In this document: piece after piece, positions 56,698 through 64,000 of the stretch | Layout: every line of letters starts with the position of its first letter | Numbering within the stretch: the stretch's first letter is position 1 | Source: Heterohyrax brucei | Lineage: Eukaryota > Chordata > Mammalia > Hyracoidea > Procaviidae | Assembly (NCBI GenBank): GCA_028571685.1 | Contig: CM053154.1 | Location: forward strand, 17,454,001 to 17,518,000 | Direction: 5' to 3' | DNA: 64,000 bases | Program-made: the position numbers and the translations under genes | Notes under the pieces: generated by a model | Seen by the model: only the letters and a program-made list of their open reading frames with translations | Database searches by the model: none | Told to the model about the DNA's origin: nothing

Positions 56698-56785
56698 TAG
56701 GGTCATCAAACTTTTTCGATAAAGCGCCAGGTGATAAAATTTTCAGTTTAACAAGATATATGGCCTCTGTCGCTGCTGCCACTTC
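56698..56785 (+). mobile_element. hAT-Charlie-type relic
   Basis: gggtcatcaaactttttcga and taaagcgccaggtgataaaa match the left end of a common non-autonomous hAT family; the rest is lost in an A/T-rich tract. Confidence 0.55.
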
Positions 56786-56984
56786 TTTTTTCTTTTTGTA
56801 CTTCTTAAAAAAAAATAATAAAAAAAGAATAGCTCCGACACTGCCCAGCCACCACCGGGAGGTCACTTTTGCCTACAGGCTATGGTCTCTTTATCGTAGC
56901 CCTGGAGTGTTAGAGGGGCGGTGGGTACAGGATGCAGGGTCATATCCAGGTGACTGAGATGCTGGAGAACACTGCTGTTTCCCT

Positions 56985-57095
56985 CTTCCTGAATTCATTA
57001 CCCACTAAACTGTATGCTTCATGAAAAAAAAGGAACCGTCTAACCTGTTAACCACTGTCTAGCACGGAACTGACACTCAAAAATATACTGAATAG
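56985..57095 (+). repeat. L2 3' end fragment
   Basis: taaactgtatgcttcatgaa, then ccactgtctagcacggaact, follow the order of the L2 3' end. Confidence 0.5.
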
Positions 57096-57426
57096 AAAAA
57101 TAGGTCTAATAGTCTTGTAAACCTTTAGAGATCAGTTGTTCCTTGACCCATCGTTCCCTGTGTCTTTCAATGGTTTTGTCTTTTTCAGTGGCATTTATTT
57201 ATTTATTTGGTCTCTTTCAGTGGTTTCTTCTGCTATATGACACATTAAGGCTTTAAAAAACTTACAGTGCGATTTCTAGATTCTTCATTTTAAATGTTAC
57301 CCACTGTTCAGGATATAAGAATGCTAAATCCTAACCTACTTGTACAGTAAATCAACAGATAAGGTCCACAATGGGGGGGAAGCAAGAAATAGCCCTAAAA
57401 TCGTATCATTTAAAGTATAGTTAAAT

Positions 57427-57588
57427 CAACCCAAACCTATTGCTGTCAAGTCAATTCTGACTCATAGCGACCCTAAGGGAAGAGTAGAACTGCCCCATAG
57501 GACTTCCAAGGAACACCTGGTGGATTTGAACTGCCGACCTTTTGGTTATTAGCTGTAGCACTTAACTACTATACCACCAGGGCTTCTG
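57427..57588 (-). repeat. AfroSINE, short form
   Basis: Complete copy; possible worn flanks aaagtatagttaa and ggagtgtagtgaa. Confidence 0.93.
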
Positions 57589-57599
57589 GAGTGTAGTGA

Positions 57600-58124
57600 A
57601 CTACTAGAACAAACAGCTAGAAGAGTTGGGAGACATTGCCTCTTCTCTCTTATCTTATTTCCACACATGCGGAAAGGAGCGGCGGCCTCTCAGGGTGGTA
57701 CAGCGCCTCACGCCAGCCTCATGTGGCATTGCAGGGTTAGTCTCCTGCAGAAAGAACTGGAGGGAAAAAGGGGTTAATTATTTCCCTTAGTGGCTTCTCA
57801 TCCATTGTTCTTTCCACAGTCTCCTCCTTCATCCCTGCCTTACGCCGTACCTGGTACCTTGCCCGACTTGCCCCTGGTTGCCTTCTCCCATTCGGATTGA
57901 GTTTCAGCCTTTTCCTGCAATATCTCGTAACTTTCTGGTTCCCAAAATTGCGTTGATGTGTGTCTTGTATAGTTGTTCCTCCCAGTTTGGTCTGGACTTT
58001 TGGGAAGACACAGAAATAAACTCATGCCCAAAGCCCCTTAACTAGAAGTTCACAGTTTCTGTAACTGTTAGCCTTCAGCTACTGATTTCATATTCTAATT
58101 ATTTCACATTTTGTTTAATTTCCT
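57600..58124. other. Unique DNA
   Basis: Nothing recognised; a 63-residue minus frame has no support. Confidence 0.4.
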
Positions 58125-58252
58125 GCAACAAAACTATAAATTCCTTGATGTTAGAAACTGTGATATTTGTATATTTCAGAAATGTCAGTCATGAGCACAT
58201 GGTGGGCAATCACGCAGTTCTTGCTGATTGGTTGATTAAAACCAGGTCATTA
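58125..58252 (+). repeat. L2 3' end fragment
   Basis: ttccttgatgttagaaactg and catgagcacatggtgggcaa fit a worn L2 terminus. Confidence 0.4.
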
Positions 58253-58254
58253 CA

Positions 58255-58384
58255 CAGGGTGGAAAGTACGAGTGTTCTGTCACAGAGTGAGGAGACCGAA
58301 TAGAGTTTCATAGAGGCGTGTGTTCAGGGTTTTATATGGCAAATTGACTTGGATTGGAAACTTTCGCCTAATCACAATAAAAAT
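58255..58384 (+). repeat. Afrotherian L1 3' UTR, strongly 5'-truncated
   Basis: Only the last ~130 bases: gtgttctgtcacagagtgag, then tggaaactttcgcctaatca and an AATAAA end. Confidence 0.8.
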
Positions 58385-58392
58385 AAGATAAA

Positions 58393-59107
58393 ACATATCA
58401 TTGCAAGTTATTACAACTTTTTTATTTTTGCCTTTAATGCTCTAAGGAAATGTAAGGATTAGATATGAGCTCCTATCTCCTGCCTTCCTCTTGTATCTGT
58501 TAACTATTACTGCTTCATACCCATCCAGAAATTCAAAAGTTGAAAGCAACAATCATTTATGATCAGCCTTTGGGACTGGCTGGAGGTTAGTGCCGTAGGC
58601 TGGACTGGTGGCCAGTTTGGCTGGCTCGCTGACAGTCTGAGACCAGCTGCAGGGAGGTTGGCTCAGTTCTTCATGTCCTTACCCTCCTCTTGGGACCAGC
58701 AAGCCCTCCTGGCCACATCCCTGTCATGGTGAAGCAGGATAGCAGAGTGAGCAAAAACACATCAGACTTCTGTAGGCCAGAGTTGGGAATAGGATCATCT
58801 CCTCCTCCTTCTACAGGCCAGAGAAAGTCAAGTCCAACCTCAAAGTGGAAGGCTGTTGCAACGTTAAGTGGCAAAGGGCATAGATACAAAGAGAAGTGGT
58901 AAATTGGGGCCACTGATACAGTCTTCCACCCCTTTTGTATTCAATAGCCACAGCATCAACACACGTGAAGATTTATTGAGACTGGCTGAAATTAAGATCT
59001 TATGCCCAGTTCTTCCACAAAAAAACAAAACAAAACAATACTAGTCTAACCCTCAGTGACCTTACTAACTATGCTTGAGGAAAAGATAAACAGATGAAAC
59101 AGCCAAT
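58393..59107. other. Unique DNA
   Basis: Opposing frames at 58671-58913 and 58690-58902 are mutual shadows with no domain. Confidence 0.4.
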
Positions 59108-59372
59108 GAATAAGATACTTAATAGTGCGGACACTATAAGATAAAAGATTTGGACACTGTATTTCCAGGCTGAGAGTAGCCTAAAGATTAGATATTTCTT
59201 GTTTTAGCCTTGGTGGGACCAGTAGTCTGTTGATGCTATACAGTACTTCTGTTGTAACGTGAAACCAGGCATCAACTGTGTACCAATGAACGGATGTGGC
59301 TGTGTTGCAATAAAACTTTATTTACAAAGGGAGCCAGTGGGCTGGAAATTTGCCAACCTTGTGGCCTGGAAT
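59108..59372 (+). mobile_element. hAT-Charlie-type non-autonomous element
   Basis: Its right end reads ggctgtgttgcaataaaact, ttatttacaaagggagcc and ggaaatttgccaacctt, the typical end of the same hAT family as the 56698 relic. The left half is worn. Confidence 0.6.
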
Positions 59373-60342
59373 ATTGAAGGAAATTAAGTAAAAGTCAGTT
59401 AGGAGAGACTTTTTGAAGAAAAAGAAAAATAGGTTTGGAAGGTAATAAACATTAGTTTAATGCTATATGCTTTGGAAATGAAGGCAGAAAAAAAAAACAA
59501 CCTGTAGGATTGTTCAATAGCTACATTGCCCAGCAGATTTAATGTAGTTTAGTCAACATGAAAACAGTATTCAAAGCTCATCCTTCTTGAGTGTTACTTG
59601 CTATAAATGATTTCTGCCTCAGAAGGCCTGTTTGAAAACATGTTTACTGAGAATGTTAATGTTTCTGCTTGACTGCAGAATGGGAAAAAGAGGTTTGGAA
59701 AGAAAATGAAATACCTAATTAAAGCAATTCTATTTTATGCCATTTTAATATTTCATTTGGCTAATGTGACCTAGATTTGTATAGCGGAATTAAAAGGATG
59801 AAAAAAACTAAACATTTCTTTTTAACCATTAAGAAACAGTATGTAGAATTCAAGTGGGTATTTTTCTACCTCATTTGTATTTCATTTGTGTTTTAGTTAG
59901 CAGCCTTCACTTGTTTCTCTTCTAATCTGAAGACAGAATCAAGCCTGGAGTAGTGTTTAAAAAAATAGAGTTTCTTGCCAGAAATCTTAAATACCTGCTT
60001 ATTCAGTTATGCTCAGCTTGTAGTCAGTAGTCCATACTTGGACCAATTTCTGCTGGTGAAATCCAGACACAGAAGAGTTTGGAGGGAATCACTTGGAAAG
60101 ATGGAAGGGTAGAACACCCTTGACTGAGTCCCAGTGTTTTCGGGAGTTTTCTAGAGTCTCATATTTTTCTCAGGTACTTCTTGATTTTCCTCCCCTGGTA
60201 GAGGCTGCTGGCAGAGTTCTAATGGGTGTTGTTTCCCTTCAGTCGTTTTGCTGGCATTTACTGAGCTCCTGCTAGGCGCCTGTTGTAGCACTGGTACCTG
60301 GGGGTAAGAACTAACGAACAACACCCCCCCCCCAAAAAAGAA
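59373..60342. other. Repeat-poor AT-rich unique DNA
   Basis: No repeat recognised over nearly 1 kb except a possible MIR/L2 scrap near 60250 (tttactgagctcctgctagg). Possible conserved non-coding DNA, unproven. Confidence 0.4.
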
Positions 60343-60540
60343 TCAGTTGCTGTGGAGTCGCTTCCAACCCTTAGTGACCCTGTGTGTGTTAGCATGGAAC
60401 TGCATTCTGTTTGGTTTTTGATAGCTGATTTTTCAGAAATAACTCTCAGACCTTACTTGCACAGTACCTCTGGGTGGACTCAAACCATCAACTTTTCGCC
60501 TAGCAGTTGGATATGTGAGTCAACTGTAGTCACCAGAGAC
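60343..60540 (-). repeat. AfroSINE, long form, diverged
   Basis: cagttgctgtggagtcgctt tail, gtacctctgggtggactcaa middle and a worn head. Confidence 0.78.
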
Positions 60541-61459
60541 CCTGGGACCTGGGGTTACAACAATGGAAAAGATGGTTGTGATTCTCCCACTGGTGAAGGT
60601 CACAGGCCAGCAGCAGCTAGATACACGTGGACCACAGAGCACCCACAAAGCCAGGCGAGCTTGGGGGTGGAGAACCAGTCTCCTTAGAAATTAGAGGGAT
60701 TTTTTTTTTCCAAAGTAGACACACTTCCTCCTGCTACATATGTTTAAAATAAAACTGTCCCATAAAAGGACTTCAAATTTTCCACTCCTAGTCATTATCA
60801 TAAGGTTAGCAATAAAACTGAAAACAATTCATAGGAGGTTTCAAGAATACAATAATTTGCAATCCCCTGAGTTTCTTAGAAAAACATCAGTTCCCCAGGT
60901 AACATAATTGCCCAGATTTATTCTCATTTTTACTGATTATGATCTTATGTTTTCTTTTGTTTGTTACACAAACTGTGTTTTCTTGGAATGTTCCCATTTC
61001 AGCTAATTTCTTTTGTACCTAAAGCATAGGTCCTCATAAGCGTTTAGGGAGCTGATGTATGTAAACAACACACTGGTACAGACTACAACTTTGTTGCAAT
61101 GTAGCTTTCTGCCTGGGAACCACCAGTGTGAGCCCATCTACCCACTGGGGACAGTTCTTCTTACCTGGGTACCCTTGGAACACAGGGAACGTGTAGGTGT
61201 CACCAAGCAGTTAAAGAAGGCTGTCTACCATCCTATGAAACCTATGGAAAGAGTCATGTGTTCTGACAGCTTGAGGGAAACAGAGAGGCTGCAGGAGGAA
61301 AGATTAAGTCAGAGGGTTCTGGGTAGAAACTGCCCGAGCTAGGCGCCCAATAGGTACCCCGATTTTCTTTTTTTAAAATCTGTATGTAAAGAAGGGAAAT
61401 GTGTTTTTAGTCTCTCCACAACTCTCAGAGCATTCTTATAAATTTCATGGTTTGCAAGT
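60541..61459. other. Unique DNA
   Basis: Frames at 60352-60687 and 61055-61342 have no domain or splice support. Confidence 0.4.
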
Positions 61460-62052
61460 TGTTTTAGTCAGCTAGTGCTGCTCTAGCAGAAATGCCACAA
61501 AGCGGATGGCTTTAAGAAAGGGAAGTTTATTCTTACACAGTCCAGTAGGCTACAAGTTCAAGTTTAGGATGTCCGCTCCAGGAAAAAGCTTTCCTTCTGT
61601 CAGCTCTGGAGGAAAGTCCTTGTGTTGCATCAGTCTTTGTTCAGGGAGCATCTTGGAAAGTCCTTGTGTTGCATCAGTCTTTGTTGAGGGGGCATCTAGG
61701 CTCAGGAATCTCAGGTCGGAAGGACTTGCTCTTCTCTAGGTGCTACTTTCATAGTGTTACGAGGTTCCCAGTTTTCCTCTTGCTTCCCTTTCCTTTTATC
61801 TCTTCTTATAAGATAAAAGGATAAAGGATGGTGCAAGCCATACTCCAAGGAAACTTCCTTTGCAGTGGAGCAGGGGGTAACCTAAGGAGGGGATTTACAG
61901 TCCCACCCTAATCTTCTTTAACATACCAAACCAAACCCACTATGTACAGTGGTGAAAATCACAAAATAGAGGACAACCATAAAATATTGGGGGTCATGGC
62001 CCAGCCACATGGCTACACACATTTGGGGGGGGGCACAGTTCAGTCCATGACA
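61460..62052 (-). repeat. Fossil solo LTR, MaLR/MLT1-like, with internal duplication
   Basis: Starts tgttttagtcagctagtgct on plus and ends cagtccatgaca, TG...CA in its own sense. Flanks caagt (61455-61459) and aaagt (62053-62057) fit a worn 5-base duplication. It is about 70 bases longer than its relatives, partly because a ~43-base segment around 61615-61700 is repeated in tandem. No internal genes. Old. Confidence 0.75.
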
Positions 62053-62119
62053 AAAGTTTTTAACAGTTTGTAAAATAAGACAATAACACGAAGACTATTA
62101 AGAATTAAGATTCCTGTAA

Positions 62120-62320
62120 TTGAGTGAATGCTTGCCGAGTGACAGGCATGGTGTTGAGTCTTTACTAGTCACATGATATTGTTTATTCCTCTTAAAATCT
62201 CATTATCCCCTTTTTATAGATGAGGAAACCAATGCTTACAGAGGTATGGTGCCCCCTGTCATATGGCTAGTGTGTTTACAGAGCCAGATTTGGAATCCAA
62301 GTCTAATTCAAAAGCTTCTT
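62120..62320 (-). repeat. MIR
   Basis: Plus strand shows gagtgacaggcatggtgttg, tagatgaggaaaccaatgct, gcttacagaggtatggtgcc and cagagccagatttggaatcc, a nearly complete reversed MIR. Confidence 0.8.
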
Positions 62321-62522
62321 CCTTCCTCCTTGAGCACAAACTAAGAATATGAGGAAATTTTCATGGTTACCATGTGCAGTTAAGAGTAACTCTTCAATGT
62401 ACTCTTGAGGATCTAGATCAAAGGTCCATATGGAAGGTCCCTTTTAAGCTATTGTCTGCTTACCTGCTCACCTCCTTTGCCTTTTAATTTTTATCCTCTG
62501 AATGCATTTGTCACAGTTTTTG

Positions 62523-63390
62523 CCATTGTTATTGTTGTTATGTGCCATTGAGTCAGTTCAGACTCATAACAACCCTATGAACAACAGAATGAAACACTGG
62601 CCAGTCTTGTGCTGTGTATGCAATCATTTTTATGCTTGAGCCCATCGTTGCGGCTGCTGCGTCAATCCGCCTTGTTCAGGGTCTCCCTCTTTTTCACTGA
62701 CCCTCCACTCTACCAAGCATAATGTCTTTCTCCAGGGATTCATCCCTCTTGTCATGTCCCAAGTATATAACCTGCAGTCTTGCCATCTTTGTTTCCAAGG
62801 AGACCTCTGGTTGTACTTCTTCCAGAACAAATCAGTTTGTTATTTTGGCAGTCCATGGTACAGTCAACATTGTTCTCCAACACCACAATTCAAAGGCATC
62901 AGTTCTTCTTCTGTCTTTTTTGTTCATTGTCCAGCTTTTGCATGTGTATGATGCAATTGAAAATACCATGGCTTGGGTCAGGCACACTTCAGTCTTCCAG
63001 GTGACATCTTTCTTTTTCAATATTTGAAAGAGGTCCTCGGCAGCAGATTTTCCCAATGCAGTGTGACTTTGGATTTCTTGACCGATGCTTCCATGGGTGT
63101 TGACTGTGGACCCAAGTAAAACGAAATCCTTGACAACTTCAATCTTTTCTCCATTTACGATGATGTTGCTTACTGGTCCAGTTGTGAGGATTTTTGTTTT
63201 CTTGATGTTGAGGTGCAATCCATACTGCAGGCTGTGGTCCTTGATCTTCATCAGTGTCTCAAATCTTCTTCATTTCCAGCAAGTAAGGTGGTGTCATCTG
63301 TGTAACACAGATTGTTAACGAGTCATTCTGCAATCTTGATGCTTCATTCTTCTTTGTATAATCCACTTTCTTGGATTATTTGCTCATCAT
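62523..63390 (-). repeat. RTE LINE, 5'-truncated, perfect target duplication
   Basis: Flanked by acagtttttg at 62513-62522 and 63391-63400. The plus strand opens with a TTG-repeat tail, then gtgccattgagtcagttcag. It is the least worn RTE here: 139 codons stay open on the minus strand. 868 bases long, lacking the 5' half of the reverse transcriptase and the endonuclease. Confidence 0.95.
62832..63251 (-). pseudogene. RTE LINE ORF fragment, C-terminal reverse-transcriptase region
   Basis: The 139-residue frame belongs to the RTE polyprotein, which nicks DNA and copies RTE RNA into it. Recognisable pieces are LNIKKTKIL, then VVKDFVLLGSTVNTHGS, and IASYTCKSWTMNKKDRRR near the end, all typical of BovB/RTE proteins after the YADD motif. 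The endonuclease and catalytic palm are absent because the copy is 5'-truncated, so this frame cannot work. The apparent start methionine is internal to the LINE frame. Its openness reflects youth, not selection. Confidence 0.9.
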
Positions 63391-63521
63391 ACAGTTTTTG
63401 TCGTTAGCACCTCTTTTTTCAGTAAATTAAAGAAAAACTCTAGGGAATTCATTTCTAGAGAAAACACAAAGATTTGAATCATTTCTGACTTACTGTGAGC
63501 CCGTCATAAAAACAAACAAAC

Positions 63522-63706
63522 AAAACTCATTGCAGTCAACTCAATTCTAACTCACAGTGACTCTATAGGACAGGGTAGACCTGCTGCACCAGGTTTCTAA
63601 GGCTGTCTGCAAAGCAGACATTTTTGCCTGCAGAACATTTGGTGGCTTTAAACTGCATACCTTTTGGTTAGCACCTGAGTGTTTAACCAGTGCACCACCA
63701 GGGCTC
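63522..63706 (-). repeat. AfroSINE, long form
   Basis: Preceded by an (AAAC)n-like stretch; actcattgcagtcaactcaa tail, tttggtggctttaaactgca head side. Confidence 0.88.
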
Positions 63707-63722
63707 TTTTGTGCCCATAATA

Positions 63723-63901
63723 CCAAAACCAAACAAACCGACTGCAGACAAGTTGATTCTGACTCATGGTGACCCTGCAGGACAGAGTAGAATTGCCCCC
63801 ATAGGGTTCTCAGGGAGAGCAGTGGCTGTTGGATTCAAATTGTCGACCTTGCGGATAGCAGCTGTAGCGCGCTGAGCTACACTGTGGCATCAGGGCTCCC
63901 G
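63723..63901 (-). repeat. AfroSINE, intermediate-length form
   Basis: ccaaaaccaaacaaaccgac tail and gtagcgcgctgagctacact head; the head looks more tRNA-like than most copies here. Confidence 0.88.
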
Positions 63902-64000
63902 AGACCATCATAATGGCTAATAATTGGGGGTACGGTAGATATTGCCCTTGCTTTCAGGGTGCTCCTTACAGCCTGTGGGAAGATAGATATTTCACAAATA

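Noticed and set aside
63723-63901. tRNA gene
   Set aside because: A- and B-box-like motifs are present, but the sequence continues into the SINE body and tail and cannot form a mature tRNA cloverleaf with acceptor stem.
1-64000. CRISPR array, operon or phage-like system
   Set aside because: No regularly spaced direct repeats and no coding clusters; the repeat content is that of a mammalian nuclear genome.

Overview
This window looks like non-coding nuclear DNA from an afrotherian mammal, most likely a paenungulate such as an elephant. The diagnosis rests on repeats. About sixty copies or fragments of the tRNA-derived AfroSINE occur on both strands, roughly one per kilobase. They sit with BovB/RTE-type LINEs whose 3' tail matches the SINE tail, and with several L1 copies sharing a 3' UTR that I associate with elephant L1. 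Older pan-mammalian repeats (MIR, L2, L1M, MER20-like hAT) are also present. No host exon, tRNA gene, rRNA gene or CpG-island promoter could be supported. The open frames in the window are chance frames or lie inside repeats.

Layout. 1-4.8 kb: unique DNA, five SINEs, an antisense L1M and an L1 3' UTR insertion with a perfect 13-base target duplication. 4.8-8 kb: unique DNA with one weak exon-like spot (near 5.72 kb), then the longest RTE copy (6.4-7.8 kb). 8-17 kb: SINEs, an L1 reverse-transcriptase fragment (11.1-12.0 kb), an L1M carrying a nested SINE (14.4-15.1 kb) and a short RTE. 17.6-20.3 kb: two MaLR-like solo LTRs, the first holding a mariner derivative. 21-25 kb: a MER20-like element split by a SINE, microsatellites and a second mariner copy split by an L1. 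26-33 kb: SINEs, a third solo LTR beside a duplicated 125-base segment, a composite SINE/RTE repeat and a cluster of SINEs at one target site. 33-41 kb: unique DNA, nested SINEs and the best preserved L1 3' end (38.9-40.3 kb, 16-base target duplication). 41-44 kb: GC-rich unique segments. 44.3-45.9 kb: a second composite repeat opened by an RTE with a perfect 9-base duplication. 46.7-49.4 and 50.4-52.5 kb: the longest repeat-poor stretches. 53-64 kb: mixed SINEs, MIR, L2, hAT, a fourth solo LTR (61.5-62.1 kb) and an RTE with a perfect 10-base duplication (62.5-63.4 kb).

How the parts relate. The AfroSINE ends in the last part of the RTE 3' end, including a small inverted repeat. This supports RTE enzymes having copied the SINEs. 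L1 acted separately, with A-rich tails. The mariner copies are both fold-back derivatives made from two 3' ends of a mariner transposon. The LTRs are old fossils without internal genes. The window is best read as an intron or intergenic region. Its main value is the record of who inserted into whom. All coordinates and identities come from reading by eye; repeat boundaries may be off by several bases.
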